Positions 1-8,775 of a stretch of DNA of 64,000 bases are shown here, piece after piece (the stretch's first letter is position 1; the number at the start of each line of letters is the position of its first letter). The DNA is taken from the NCBI RefSeq assembly GCF_024707545.1, contig NZ_CP062229.1:5995501-6059500 (forward strand), in the 5' to 3' direction. This DNA comes from Mesorhizobium onobrychidis (GTDB lineage Bacteria > Pseudomonadota > Alphaproteobacteria > Rhizobiales > Rhizobiaceae). The notes below the pieces were generated by a model that searched no databases, was not told the DNA's origin, and worked only from the letters and a program-made list of their open reading frames with translations. Made by a program: the position numbers and the translations under genes.

Positions 1-276
1 GACGCCGTTGTCGAGCGCCCGGCCGACATGCCCGCCCACCTGCGCAATCCGACCCGACGCAATCAGGGCCGAGACCGTGACGATGCTGCGATCACGAGGC
101 TTGAGCTCGTCGCGCAGCCAGACATCGCCGAACAGCAGGTCATCCGTATAATCTCCGAGTCCAGGCGCCACGATATAAACGTCCGGCGGTGCGATCCGGC
201 CTGCGGGCCGCTCCTGCGCCTCGCCGACAGAGGCGGCGAGCGAAGAGATCATGAGGGAAGCCGCGAGTTTCTTCAT
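1..276 (-). CDS. Carboxymuconolactone decarboxylase (CMD) family protein, 3' part beyond window
   Basis: The minus-strand frame from the ATG at 276 stays open for 92 codons to the window edge. It begins with a short signal-peptide-like stretch (MKKLAASLMISSLAASVGEA), then residues such as PGLGDYTDDLLFGDVW and DRSIVTVSALIASGRVAQ, which match the CMD/AhpD-like family known from gamma-carboxymuconolactone decarboxylases. A GGAG lies about 11 nt upstream of the ATG. Family members are small all-helical proteins with peroxidase or decarboxylase activity; the catalytic Cys region would lie in the missing part, so the reaction cannot be assigned. The leader suggests export. It is downstream of paoABC on the same strand (179-nt gap) but need not share its transcript. 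Confidence 0.75.
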   Translation of the reverse strand, partial: MKKLAASLMISSLAASVGEAQERPAGRIAPPDVYIVAPGLGDYTDDLLFGDVWLRDELKPRDRSIVTVSALIASGRIAQVGGHVGRALDNGV

Positions 277-455
277 GAGGAGATTCTCCATTCCTGATCC
301 AGATTTGCATTCGAAGACGAGCGCTCTTGAATGCCCGCTCGTGGTCGCCAGGCGCTTGGTGGCGCGCAACGGAAGAAGGGCCCCGCGAGGAAGAGTGCGC
401 GCGCGAGGCGTAAGGAGCGGGAAGGATGGTTGCTCCCCGCGAGCGACAGCAACGC

Positions 456-2648
456 TTATATCTCGGGCAAACCCGAAAGCAGCTTGCCGAGTGTGATCGG
501 ATAGTCGCGCACGCGCACGCCGGTGGCGTTGTAGATCGCGTTGGCGATGGCTGCGCCGACCCCGCAGAGGCCGAGCTCGCCGACGCCCTTGGCCTTCATT
601 GGCGACGAAATCGGATCGGTCTCGTCGAGGAAGATCACCTCCTGGTGCGGGATGTCGGCATGGACCGGCACCTCATAGCCGGCGAGATCATGGTTGACGA
701 AGAAGCCGTGACGCTTGTCGACCGCAAGCTCCTCCATCAGCGCCGCGCCGACGCCCATGGTCATGGCGCCGATGACTTGGCTGCGCGCCGATTTGGGATT
801 GAGGATACGACCGGCCGCGCAAACCGCGAGCATCCGCCTCACGCGGATCTCCCCGGTTGCAGCGTCGACACCCACTTCAACGAAGTGAGCAGCAAAGGTC
901 GATTGCTGGTACTGTTTGGCGAGGTCGCCATATTCGATCGCGTCCTCGGCGACGAGGCCTGCTTCGCCTGCAGCCTCGGCGAGCGAAACGCTGCGATTGC
1001 CCAAGCGGACATTGCCATCCTCAAAGACGGCCTCGGCAGTGTTAAATCCAAGCTTTTGCGTCACCGCCTCGCGTAGCTTGACGCATGCTGCATAAACGCC
1101 TGATGTCGAGTTGTTGGCGCCCCATTGCCCACCCGAGCCGGCCGAAACCGGGAAGCTCGAGTCGCCAAGCCGCACCACCACCTTGTCGAGCGGCACGCCC
1201 ATCATCTCCGCCGCCGTCTGGGCGATGATCGTGTAGCTGCCGGTGCCGATGTCGGTCATGTCGGTCTCGACCGTCACGATGCCGCTGTTGTCGAGACGAA
1301 CGCGCGCCGCAGACGTCGCCAGAAGGTTGTTGCGAAAACCCGCGGCGACACCCACGCCAATCAGCCAGCGCCCCTCGCGGACCCGGCCGGTCTGGACGTC
1401 GCGCGTCTTCCAGCCGAAGCGTTCGGCGCCGATGCGCAGGCACTCGACCAGCTGGCGCTGCGAGAACCGGCGACCCGGGTTCGAAGGATCGACCTGGGCG
1501 TCGTTGAGAATACGGAACTCGATCGGATCGATATCGAGCTTTTCCGCCATCTCGTCCATCGCGATCTCCAGCGCCATCAAGCCCGGCGCTTCGCCCGGCG
1601 CACGCATCGCATTGCCTTCGGGCAGATCGAGCACAGCAAGCCGCGTGGCGGTCATGCGGTTGGCGCCGGCATAGAGCAAGCTGGTCTGCTGAACCGCATT
1701 TTCTGGCCCGCCGCCGGGCAGGTCGCCAGACCAGCTTTCATGACCGATCGCGGTGATCTTGCCGTCCGGGGTCGCGCCAATGCGGATACGCTGGATCGTT
1801 GCCGGTCGATGCGTGGTGTTGTTGAACATGAAAGGTCGCGCAAGCGCCACCTTCACCGGCCGCCGGGCGGCGCGTGCGCCAAGGGCTGCAAGCACCGCAT
1901 CGGATCGCACGAACAGCTTGCCGCCAAAGCCACCGCCGATGAACGGCGAGATAAGCCGGATATTCTCCTTGGGGATGCCCAGCGTCTTGGCCATGTCCCC
2001 CGTACTCCAGGCGATCATCTGGTTCGAGGTCCAAAGCGTGAGCTTGTCCCCGTCCCAGGCGGCGATCGATGCATGCGGCTCCATCATCGCGTGCCCTTGA
2101 TCGGGCGTGGCGTAGGTCGCATCAAGCTGGACCGGCGCACTGGCAAAGGCGCCGGCGAAGTCGCCGACCGCGGTAGCAGGAGTGGCCTCCGGCACGACCG
2201 CGGAACCCTTGGCGCTCGCGAGGTCGAACGCGCCCTGGGCCCGAATATAGTCGACGCGGAGCGACTGCGCCGCGGCGCGCGCCCGTTCGAACGTCTCGGC
2301 GACGACAAGCGCGACCGCCTGATGATAATGCTGGATGTCGGGGCCGCCGAGCAGCTTGGCTGTGTTCCAGTCACCCTTGCCGAGTTTGCCGGCGTTATCA
2401 GCCGTGACGATGGCCAGCACGCCTGGCGCGGCCTTGGCATCGGTCAGATCGATCGAGGCGATCCGGCCCTTGGCGATGGCCGAGCCGACCACATAGCCAT
2501 AGGCCTGGTTGGGTACGACATCGTGCCACTCATAGGCATAGCGCGCAGTGCCTGTGGTCTTGAGCGGACCGTCGATCCGGTCGGTAGGCTTGCCGACGAC
2601 CTTGAGCCGGTCGATCGGGTTGGTCGTAGCGGGGGTTTCGAATCTCAT
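456..2648 (-). CDS. paoC: Periplasmic aldehyde oxidoreductase, molybdenum-binding subunit PaoC
   Basis: The 730-residue product is the large molybdopterin subunit of a xanthine-oxidase-family aldehyde dehydrogenase; E. coli PaoC is about 732 residues. Colinear family blocks include PIDRLKVVGKPTDRIDGPLK near the N-terminus, the Gly-rich FIGGGFGGK segment, the NAMRAPGEAPG substrate-pocket region, SAGSGGQWGAN, and KGVGELGLCGVGAAIANAIY near the C-terminus with the catalytic Glu (GVGELG). It binds molybdenum cofactor and oxidises aromatic aldehydes in the periplasm with PaoA (2Fe-2S) and PaoB (FAD). It starts 3 nt after paoB ends, so the three form one operon. The PaoD-type cofactor-insertion chaperone is not visible here. 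Confidence 0.93.
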   Translation of the reverse strand: MRFETPATTNPIDRLKVVGKPTDRIDGPLKTTGTARYAYEWHDVVPNQAYGYVVGSAIAKGRIASIDLTDAKAAPGVLAIVTADNAGKLGKGDWNTAKLLGGPDIQHYHQAVALVVAETFERARAAAQSLRVDYIRAQGAFDLASAKGSAVVPEATPATAVGDFAGAFASAPVQLDATYATPDQGHAMMEPHASIAAWDGDKLTLWTSNQMIAWSTGDMAKTLGIPKENIRLISPFIGGGFGGKLFVRSDAVLAALGARAARRPVKVALARPFMFNNTTHRPATIQRIRIGATPDGKITAIGHESWSGDLPGGGPENAVQQTSLLYAGANRMTATRLAVLDLPEGNAMRAPGEAPGLMALEIAMDEMAEKLDIDPIEFRILNDAQVDPSNPGRRFSQRQLVECLRIGAERFGWKTRDVQTGRVREGRWLIGVGVAAGFRNNLLATSAARVRLDNSGIVTVETDMTDIGTGSYTIIAQTAAEMMGVPLDKVVVRLGDSSFPVSAGSGGQWGANNSTSGVYAACVKLREAVTQKLGFNTAEAVFEDGNVRLGNRSVSLAEAAGEAGLVAEDAIEYGDLAKQYQQSTFAAHFVEVGVDAATGEIRVRRMLAVCAAGRILNPKSARSQVIGAMTMGVGAALMEELAVDKRHGFFVNHDLAGYEVPVHADIPHQEVIFLDETDPISSPMKAKGVGELGLCGVGAAIANAIYNATGVRVRDYPITLGKLLSGLPEI

Positions 2649-2651
2649 CAG

Positions 2652-3602
2652 TCAGCTCCTTGCTTCCGCCAGAACCGCGGCGAGCGTGCGCTCGACCAGC
2701 GGCAGCTTGAATGCATTCTCATTCGTCGGCCTGGCATCGGCGAGCAGGTGCACCGTCACGGCCTTGGCGCCGTGCGGCATCTCGATCTCAGCTGCCTCGA
2801 CACGCCACGGCTTGTGCGCCACGCCGCCGAGAGCGATGTGCCCGGTGCCGTCGCGCTGCACGATTGCGCCGACCGAGACCAGTGCGAAGGCATAGGAAGC
2901 CCGGTCGCGCACCTTGTGATAGATCTGCGTTCCGCCCATCGGTCTGGGCAGCGTGACCGCGGTGATCAGCTCGCCGGGTACGAGTACGTTCTCGACATGC
3001 GGCGTGTCGCCGGGCAGCCGGTGGAATTCGGCGATGGGGATACTCCGCGCCGTGCCGTCGGGGCGCACCGTCTCCACTGTTGCATCGAGCGCCCGCATCG
3101 CCACAGCCATATCGCTCGGATGGGTTGCGATGCACACCTCGCTTGCGCCGATCACGGCATGCTGACGGCTGAACCCGCCAATCGCCGCGCATCCGCTGCC
3201 GGGCTGGCGTTTGTTGCATGGCTGGTTGGTATCGTAGAAATAGGGGCAGCGCGTGCGCTGCAGCAGGTTGCCCGCCGTGGTCGCTTTATTGCGCAGCTGG
3301 CCCGAGGCGCCGGCGAGCAGCGCACGAGAGAGCAGGCCATAGTTGCGTCGCACGCGCTCGTCCGCGGCGAGATCGGTGTTGCGCACCAGGGCGCCGATGC
3401 GCAGCCCACCCTCGGTCGTCGTTTCGATCTTGTCGAGCGCCAGGCCGTTCACATCGATCAGGTGCGTCGGCGTTTCGATTTCGAGCTTCATCAAATCGAG
3501 CAGGTTGGTACCGCCGGCAATGAACTTGGCGCCTTGCGTGCTCGCCGCTGCAGCGGCAGCTTCGGCGGGTGAGTTCGCACGCTCATAGGTGAAGGATCTC
3601 AT
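2652..3602 (-). CDS. paoB: Aldehyde oxidoreductase, FAD-binding subunit PaoB
   Basis: This 316-residue FAD subunit begins [20 protein letters not shown]. The open frame extends further upstream, but the ATG at 3602 forms an ATGA overlap with the paoA stop and fits the family length (E. coli PaoB about 318). The FAD-binding motif [14 protein letters not shown] is near residues 28-41, and the central Cys-rich segment ([20 protein letters not shown], about residues 122-141) is the site of the additional 4Fe-4S cluster known in PaoB-type subunits. It passes electrons between the 2Fe-2S clusters of PaoA and FAD. Translation is probably coupled to paoA and paoC. Confidence 0.93.
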   Translation of the reverse strand: MRSFTYERANSPAEAAAAAASTQGAKFIAGGTNLLDLMKLEIETPTHLIDVNGLALDKIETTTEGGLRIGALVRNTDLAADERVRRNYGLLSRALLAGASGQLRNKATTAGNLLQRTRCPYFYDTNQPCNKRQPGSGCAAIGGFSRQHAVIGASEVCIATHPSDMAVAMRALDATVETVRPDGTARSIPIAEFHRLPGDTPHVENVLVPGELITAVTLPRPMGGTQIYHKVRDRASYAFALVSVGAIVQRDGTGHIALGGVAHKPWRVEAAEIEMPHGAKAVTVHLLADARPTNENAFKLPLVERTLAAVLAEARS

Positions 3603-4246
3603 GCCGGCCTCCCGGCGACTTCGGTTATCGCCTCGACTATGTTGGAATACGCACCGCAACGGCAGATATTGCCGCTCATCCGCTCGCGCAGCTCGCCGGC
3701 AGTTGCCTGCGGTGCCGCGGTCAGGTCTTCGCTCACATGGCTCGGAATGCCGGCCTCTATCTCGGCGAGCACCGCCACGGCGGAGCAGATCTGCCCGGGC
3801 GTGCAATAGCCGCACTGATAACCGTCATGCTTGACGAAGGCGGCCTGCATCGCGTGCAGGTTCTCCGGCGCGCCGAGCCCTTCGATGGTGGTGATGGTGT
3901 CGCCTTCGTGCATCACAGCGAGCGTCAGGCATGAATTGATTCGTTGGCCGTCGACCATCACCGTGCAAGCGCCGCACTGGCCGTGATCGCAGCCCTTCTT
4001 GGTGCCGGTGAGATGCAGGTGCTCGCGCAATGCATCGAGCAGCGTGGTCCGCGTGTCGAGGTCCAGTTCGCGGGCCTGGCCGTTCACAGTGATGGCTACT
4101 TTCGACATGGCAGGCTCGCCGACGGCAGAACGCACGTCGCGAGCTTGAGCGTTCGCCACGGATGGCGCCGCCGTCATTGCTGCGGAAGCGGCTCCTGCCA
4201 TCAACAAATCCCGTCTGGTGATACTAAAGTCTGCGGAGGTCGTCAT
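3599..4246 (-). CDS. paoA: Aldehyde oxidoreductase, 2Fe-2S subunit PaoA, Tat-exported
   Basis: The start chosen is the ATG at 4246 ([18 protein letters not shown]), which puts a twin-arginine motif (TRRDLL) in front of a hydrophobic Ala-rich stretch ending near VANAQA. The open frame continues 24 codons upstream without a better start. The mature part has the plant-type ferredoxin motif ([18 protein letters not shown]) and the second 2Fe-2S domain (CGYCTPGQI ... GNICRCGAY), both typical of xanthine-oxidase-family small subunits. The Tat signal on this subunit would carry the folded PaoABC complex to the periplasm. It is first in the paoABC operon, with ATGA coupling to paoB. Confidence 0.92.
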   Translation of the reverse strand: MTTSADFSITRRDLLMAGAASAAMTAAPSVANAQARDVRSAVGEPAMSKVAITVNGQARELDLDTRTTLLDALREHLHLTGTKKGCDHGQCGACTVMVDGQRINSCLTLAVMHEGDTITTIEGLGAPENLHAMQAAFVKHDGYQCGYCTPGQICSAVAVLAEIEAGIPSHVSEDLTAAPQATAGELRERMSGNICRCGAYSNIVEAITEVAGRPA

Positions 4247-4763
4247 ATCGCTTTTGATCCTCTTCTCTGTAAGAGCGAGCACATCAATGGCCGCTGAAGG
4301 CGTGCAGATTTTCGGCAACGTCCTGTCGGCCGTCGCGATCGGGACAGAGGTGTCCCAAGTGGAAAAGATAGTTTGAGCAGCGCTCGCGATTAGAGGCTCA
4401 ATTCCGCATGCTCTTATGCATGAGCGTCATGAATGCTGGCGCGCGACTCATCATTAATAGGCGAACGTGGCAGTCAGGCAGACGTGACCATCAGAAAGAT
4501 GCGGGTATCCGCGGGCCTGCCGAAATCGGCTGCGCCGCTCACTGCATCCAGCCAATTACGCAAATCGGAACTTCATGAATTGAGGAGCTTGCCGAACTGA
4601 GTCTGGCAGTTGCCGAGGAGCGCGGCTCGATGCGCGTCTAGGACTACGCTATCACCTCTACTACCCAGCCGCCCTCCGACTGTAGCCGGCAGGCACCGCG
4701 ATATCGGCGCTGAGGCCGGCAAGCAGTTTCTCCGGCCAACAGGGGGACTGCGACGCGCCGCCT
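4247..4763. other. Intergenic region upstream of paoA, no gene seen
   Basis: About 500 nt between paoA and ribB. Neither strand has an open frame with family-like sequence; the ORF overlapping the ribB end here is Arg/Pro-rich shadow. The region should hold the paoABC promoter and the end of the ribB transcript. I see no clear operator, riboswitch or terminator in it. Confidence 0.5.
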
Positions 4764-5864
4764 TTAGAGAATTTCGGTGTTGGCGATGTGGATGCCGAAA
4801 CCTTCGAGGCCGACATAGTGGCGTTCGCGCGAGGCGATCAGGTTGATCGAGGAAATGCCCAGATCCTTCAAGATTTGCGCGCCAAGGCCGATCTCGCGCC
4901 ATTCGCTTTCGCGGCGGCGCGCCTCTTCATGGTCCTCGCGGTCACCGGCAGCTGGCCGGTTGCGCTCCTGATGGGCGACGCCGACGGAGCCTTCGCGCAG
5001 ATAGACGATGACGCCTCGCCGGCGCTCGCCCATCGATTTCATAATGCCGTCCAGCCTGTGGCTGGTACCGAAGACGTCCGTCACAACGTCCTCGGAATGC
5101 AGCCGCACCGGCACCTCCTCGCCGTCGCGGATGTCGCCGAAGACGATCGCCACATGGTGCATAGAATCCCAGGGCAGCGTGTAGGTGAAGACCTGCGCCT
5201 TGCCGCCAGGCGTGTCGATGTCAGAACAGGCGACTCGCTCGACCAGCGTTTCCTTGCGCTGGCGATAGGCGATGAGGTCGGCGACCGAAATCTGCTTCAA
5301 ACCGTTCTTTTCGGCGAAGGCCTGCACCTGGGGGCCGCGCATCACGGTGCCATCATCATTGACCAGCTCGGAAATAACACCGACCGGCGGCAGGCCGGCA
5401 AGCTTGCACAAATCGACTGCTGCTTCGGTATGGCCCGAACGCATCAGCACGCCGCCTTCGCGCGCAATCAGCGGAAAGATGTGGCCGGGGCGGACGAAAT
5501 CGGACGCGCCGACGTTGCCGTTGGCAAGATTGCGCACGGTCAATGTGCGGTCGTCGGCCGAAATGCCCGTCGTCGTGCCGTGCTTGAAATCGACGCTGAC
5601 GGTGAAGGCGGTGGTGTGGGCCGAGTCATTGTCGGCGACCATCGGCGAAAGATTCAGGCGCTTGGCTTCCTCGCGCGGCATCGGCGTGCAGACGATGCCG
5701 GAGGTGTTGCGGACGATGAACGCCATCTTTTCCGGCGTGCAATGGACGGCGGCGACGATCAGATCGCCCTCGTTCTCGCGCCCGTCATCGTCCATGACGA
5801 CGACGATTTCGCCGCGTTCGAAGGCGCGCAGGGCTTCGACGATCTTCTTCTGGTCGTAGGGCAT
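4764..5864 (-). CDS. ribB: 3,4-dihydroxy-2-butanone 4-phosphate synthase with degenerate GTP cyclohydrolase II domain
   Basis: The first ~205 residues are a complete DHBP synthase domain: VVVMDDDGRENEGDLI with the acidic loop, TSGIVCTPM, DSAHTTAFTVSVD, FVRPGHIFPL and RSGHTEAAVDLCKLAG. This makes the four-carbon unit of riboflavin from ribulose 5-phosphate. The remaining ~160 residues are GTP-cyclohydrolase-II-like (HSEDVVTDVFGTSHRLDGIM), but the zinc-binding cysteines of real RibA (C-x2-GD..RCDCG type) are replaced, so that half should lack cyclohydrolase activity. I recall this fused but degenerate arrangement in rhizobia. It lies 96 nt downstream of aroC on the same strand, across a repeat. 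Confidence 0.9.
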   Translation of the reverse strand: MPYDQKKIVEALRAFERGEIVVVMDDDGRENEGDLIVAAVHCTPEKMAFIVRNTSGIVCTPMPREEAKRLNLSPMVADNDSAHTTAFTVSVDFKHGTTTGISADDRTLTVRNLANGNVGASDFVRPGHIFPLIAREGGVLMRSGHTEAAVDLCKLAGLPPVGVISELVNDDGTVMRGPQVQAFAEKNGLKQISVADLIAYRQRKETLVERVACSDIDTPGGKAQVFTYTLPWDSMHHVAIVFGDIRDGEEVPVRLHSEDVVTDVFGTSHRLDGIMKSMGERRRGVIVYLREGSVGVAHQERNRPAAGDREDHEEARRRESEWREIGLGAQILKDLGISSINLIASRERHYVGLEGFGIHIANTEIL

Positions 5865-5895
5865 GGACGCTCGCTAGCTAGGGGAGTAGGGGAAT

Positions 5896-5978
5896 AGGGC
5901 AGTAAGGCAGTAGGGAAAAGGAAAAAATTTGCTGTCTCGGCGGGCGGCGTACATACTGCCCTACTGCCCTACTGCCCT
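5896..5978. repeat. GGGCAGTAG tandem/inverted repeat between aroC and ribB
   Basis: The arm at 5896-5915 is AGGGCAGTAAGGCAGTAGGG and the arm at 5959-5978 is its reverse complement except for one base. Each arm is itself about two copies of a 9-nt unit (GGGCAGTAG). The right arm contains the last codons and the stop of aroC. A transcript reading aroC to ribB could fold into a 20-bp stem with a 43-nt loop. There is no terminal T run, so this is more a repeat or attenuator-like hairpin than a classic terminator. Confidence 0.75.
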
Positions 5979-7070
5979 TCCTGTCTGTCCCCGATGACGC
6001 AGATAGTGATCGGCGATCGCGCAGGCAACCATCGCCTCACCGATCGGCACGGCGCGGATGCCGACGCACGGGTCGTGCCGGCCCTTGGTCATGATCTCGA
6101 CGTCGTTGCCGTCCTTGTCGATCGACTTTCGCGGGGTCAGGATCGACGAGGTCGGCTTGACGGCAAAGCGCGCGACAATCGCCTGGCCGGTCGAGATGCC
6201 GCCGAGGATGCCGCCCGCATTATTGGAGAGGAAGACCGGCCTGCCGTCATTGCCCATGCGCATCTCGTCGGCATTCTCTTCGCCGGTGATGTGGGCGGCC
6301 TCGAAGCCGTTACCGATCTCGACACCCTTTACGGCATTGATCGACATCAGGCCCGAGGCAATGTCCTGGTCGAGTTTGGCGTAGATCGGCGCGCCGAGGC
6401 CTGCCGGAACGCCGTCGGCGACGATCTCGATCACCGCGCCGACCGAGGAACCCGCCTTGCGGATGCCGTCAAGATACACGGTGAAGACAGCGACCGATGC
6501 CGGGTCGGGCGTGAAGAACGGATTTTCGGCATCGCCAACGAAATTCCAGTTCCAGTTGGCGCGGTCGATCGATTTCTCCCCCATCGACACCAGCGCACCG
6601 CGCACGACCATGCCGGGCACGACCTTGCGGGCCAAGGCGCCGGCCGCCACTCGCGCCGCCGTCTCACGGGCCGAAGACCGGCCGCCACCGCGATAATCGC
6701 GCAGGCCGTATTTGGCATCGTAGGTGTAATCGGCATGACCAGGCCGGTACTGGCGGGCGATCTCGCCATAGTCCTTGGAGCGCTGGTCGACATTCTCGAT
6801 CAGCATCGACACCGGCGTGCCGGTGGTGATCATGGTCTCGCCGTCCTCATCCAGGATGAAGCCGGACAGGATCTTGACCTCGTCGGGTTCGCGACGCTGC
6901 GTCACAAAACGCGATTGACCCGGGCGGCGCTTGTCGAGGTCGGCCTGGATCTCAGCGCGCGTGAAGCGGATGCCGGGCGGACAGCCGTCGACCACGCAGC
7001 CGAGCGCTGGGCCATGGCTTTCGCCCCAGGTGGTGACGCGGAAAAGGTGGCCAAACGTATTGTGAGACAT
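5961..7070 (-). CDS. aroC: Chorismate synthase
   Basis: The 369-residue protein begins [20 protein letters not shown], the chorismate synthase signature, which fixes the start at 7070 although the frame is open 28 codons further upstream. Other family blocks are [38 protein letters not shown] and the C-terminal [18 protein letters not shown]. It converts 5-enolpyruvylshikimate 3-phosphate to chorismate using reduced FMN, the last common step of aromatic amino acid synthesis. Its last residues (about RAVGQ) are encoded inside the GGGCAGTAG repeat, so the tail is probably acquired and dispensable. Pairing with ribB, a flavin synthesis gene, is notable because the enzyme needs FMN. Confidence 0.95.
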   Translation of the reverse strand: MSHNTFGHLFRVTTWGESHGPALGCVVDGCPPGIRFTRAEIQADLDKRRPGQSRFVTQRREPDEVKILSGFILDEDGETMITTGTPVSMLIENVDQRSKDYGEIARQYRPGHADYTYDAKYGLRDYRGGGRSSARETAARVAAGALARKVVPGMVVRGALVSMGEKSIDRANWNWNFVGDAENPFFTPDPASVAVFTVYLDGIRKAGSSVGAVIEIVADGVPAGLGAPIYAKLDQDIASGLMSINAVKGVEIGNGFEAAHITGEENADEMRMGNDGRPVFLSNNAGGILGGISTGQAIVARFAVKPTSSILTPRKSIDKDGNDVEIMTKGRHDPCVGIRAVPIGEAMVACAIADHYLRHRGQTGRAVGQ

Positions 7071-7105
7071 GAAAACCAGCCCTGCCGGCATCGGAGCCGG
7101 CTTAG

Positions 7106-7204
7106 CGCAAGACCCCGAAAATCGCAGCGATTTTCGGGTCATGCGCAAAATCAAAGTGCTACAGCGTCCTGCGCCCGTCCAACAGGGACGCGCGGCGCTG
7201 CAGT
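7106..7204. repeat. Rhizobial-type intergenic mosaic element with two palindromes
   Basis: The first palindrome is at 7111-7140 (GACCCCGAAAATCG / CGATTTTCGGGTC), framed by GCGCA...TGCGC. The second lies about 7158-7202 (CTACAGCGTCC with an imperfect partner in GGGACGCGCGGCGCTGCAG). A similar two-part element in the opposite orientation lies at 11723-11845. The type resembles the intergenic mosaic elements described in rhizobia. It sits upstream of aroC and of the divergent DUF1344 gene. Confidence 0.6.
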
Positions 7205-7348
7205 CTGCGTTCTATTGGCGTTTTCGGCAGTGGTCAAACTGTGATCCGGCGGATTTAGTTTTGACACATTCGGTTGGTTTCTGCTTCCCTCTATCCGTCT
7301 GTTGAACACCCGCCGCCACCGTGCCGGCGCAATGATAAGAGGACGATG

Positions 7349-7612
7349 ATGCGTATTCTGATCGGCGCCGTTGCCGCCACATTGCTGTTTTCCACCGCCG
7401 CCTTCGCCGGCCAAACCGAAGGCTTGATCAAAGAGGTCGACAAGGACACGTTGACGCTGACACTCGACGACGGCAAATCCTACAAGCTGAATGCCGAAAC
7501 CGATCTTGATGCGCTGAAACCCGGCATGGATATCGTGATCGCCTACGACGAGACAAACGGCGAGAACGTCATCACCGACATGCAATTACCGGACAGCGGT
7601 TCAGCCGAATAG
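7349..7612 (+). CDS. DUF1344 family small exported protein
   Basis: The 87-residue product has a clear signal peptide (MRILIGAVAATLLFSTAAFA) followed by a compact domain: GLIKEVDKDTLTLTLDDGKS, LKPGMDIVIAYD. This pattern matches the DUF1344 family common in rhizobia, likely a small periplasmic beta-rich domain of unknown function. The ATG at 7349 is preferred over 7346 because GAGG at 7339-7342 then sits 6 nt away. It is transcribed divergently from aroC. Confidence 0.8.
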   Translation: MRILIGAVAATLLFSTAAFAGQTEGLIKEVDKDTLTLTLDDGKSYKLNAETDLDALKPGMDIVIAYDETNGENVITDMQLPDSGSAE

Positions 7613-7627
7613 AGCCTTTTCGGCTGA
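7601..7627. terminator. Perfect 9-bp stem-loop at the end of the DUF1344 gene
   Basis: TCAGCCGAA at 7601-7609 pairs perfectly with TTCGGCTGA at 7619-7627, with a 9-nt loop. It overlaps the DUF1344 stop and the end of the converging aldo/keto-reductase remnant. No T run follows on either strand, so it may be a weak or Rho-assisted end signal only. Confidence 0.35.
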
Positions 7628-7900
7628 CTTGGCAAAGTGCCATGCGGACATCGAAGAAGCGCCGAGATAGCGAGCGTCGCCGGCCTTCGCCGCGTAGGGC
7701 CTCCATCTCGACGGGCGTATCCGGTCCCAGCGATGAATCTGATAAAGATCGACATGATCGGTGCTGAGCCGGCGCAGCAAGTTGTTGATTGCGATCAGGA
7801 TGGCATTAGCCAGCACGATCTCGTCGCGCGACGCGAGCTCGCGAACCAGGATGCCGGTCACTCCCTCCCAGGTGGCGGCCGAGGTGGCGTTGGTCGTCAG
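7601..7900 (-). pseudogene. Aldo/keto reductase remnant
   Basis: The minus-strand frame ending at 7601 contains clear aldo/keto-reductase (YajO-like) pieces: GILVRELASRDEIVLA, then LLRRLSTDHVDLYQIHRWD, then DARYLGASSMSAWHFAKS. Pieces expected between these blocks are missing or out of register (for example the residues after DEIVLA and after HRWD). The N-terminal catalytic part with Asp/Tyr/Lys is absent and the frame ends early. It is therefore a decayed fragment, not a functional NADPH-dependent reductase. Its 5' end is replaced by the end of the VOC gene. Confidence 0.75.
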
Positions 7901-8349
7901 CCCCGGTAGGCACGCTCGAGGTCCGCGATGATGATCTTCTTCATCTTGTACATCACCTGAAGAACCCGCCCGGCTTTGTCCCTGTCGGGGTCTGCCAGCA
8001 TTTGCAGCAATGCCTTGGGCGTGACCTGCCAATAGACCCCGAACTTGTCCGTCAGCCATCCGCAGGGCTTCTCCTCACCGCCCCCGGCCCTCAGCGCATC
8101 CCAATAGTAGTCGGTCTCCGCCTGGTCCTCGGTCTCCACAAGGAAGGAGAACGCCTCGTTGTACGGCGCGTGCGAGTGAGCATTGAGGGCGGCTACCGGC
8201 AGGCCCGACAGCTCGAAACGGACAACCGACAGCTCGGGATCGGGAAGATCGGTGCTTCCCAGGACCTTCGAGTCCTTAAACACGGACATGTAAAATTCCA
8301 TGGCCTCTTCGGCCTGGGATTCGAACCAGAGATGGGGATAGATCTTCAT
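7897..8349 (-). CDS. VOC superfamily protein, PhnB/3-demethylubiquinone methyltransferase-like fold
   Basis: The 150-residue protein starts MKIYPHLWFESQAEEAMEFY with AGGAGA just upstream, so 8349 is preferred over earlier in-frame codons. It has the PhnB-type layout: F.....EAMEFY..VF, FSFLVETEDQAETDYYWDAL in the middle and CGWLTDKFGVYWQVTP near the C-terminus. Members of this glyoxalase/bleomycin-resistance-fold group are often misnamed 3-demethylubiquinone-9 methyltransferases, and most have no proven reaction. It lies next to a DUF1127 gene on the same strand. Confidence 0.85.
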   Translation of the reverse strand: MKIYPHLWFESQAEEAMEFYMSVFKDSKVLGSTDLPDPELSVVRFELSGLPVAALNAHSHAPYNEAFSFLVETEDQAETDYYWDALRAGGGEEKPCGWLTDKFGVYWQVTPKALLQMLADPDRDKAGRVLQVMYKMKKIIIADLERAYRG

Positions 8350-8374
8350 GTCATTCTCCTTCAGTACTCGGAAA

Positions 8375-8632
8375 TTATCGGCGCCGCCGTGACTGTCGCT
8401 GCCTGCGGATGATTGACCCGTCCCAGTCGCGCTCGAACCCCATGTCCTGGAGGCGATGATCCGAGAAGCTCGCAATGCGCTGCATCGTCCGGCGGTGCTG
8501 CAACCCGGCGAACAGGCGGGCGGCTTGTCCGGTGACCGCGATGCGCAGGGATTCGATTGCCGCTATGGGCAGGCGTGCAGATGCCGGTTCCAGTCGATCG
8601 AAGGCATCCAGATAAGCGTGAATGTTGCTCAC
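8375..8632 (-). CDS. DUF1127 domain small protein
   Basis: The 85-residue protein has a C-terminal DUF1127-like segment (RRTMQRIASFSDHRLQDMGF followed by basic residues), which in alphaproteobacteria is a short arginine-rich motif linked to RNA turnover and phosphate or stress responses. The N-terminal half is helical and unremarkable. It precedes the VOC gene by 25 nt on the same strand and is divergent from the LysR gene at 8776, a common place for a LysR target. Confidence 0.7.
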   Translation of the reverse strand: MSNIHAYLDAFDRLEPASARLPIAAIESLRIAVTGQAARLFAGLQHRRTMQRIASFSDHRLQDMGFERDWDGSIIRRQRQSRRRR

Positions 8633-8775
8633 AGTTATCTCCCCGTTCAGGTTTTGCGTCGTTATCGACGAAGGGTTGGAAAGAGGCGCTTTGTTGCTGC
8701 AAGGTTGCGCTGCTCCTCGCTGGACGACAACCGAATATTTGTGCAGAATATGTGACTATCACTCACAGGTATGCG

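Noticed and set aside
1125..3572. Very long plus-strand open frame (815 codons) opposite paoC/paoB
   Set aside because: It is the antisense shadow of high-GC genes with strong third-position bias; the translation is Arg/Ala/Asp/His-rich with no family pattern, and the opposite strand encodes clear PaoC and PaoB.
5865..5960. FMN riboswitch upstream of ribB
   Set aside because: The gap to aroC is only 96 nt and is filled by the GGGCAGTAG repeat; the conserved RFN-element blocks are not seen.
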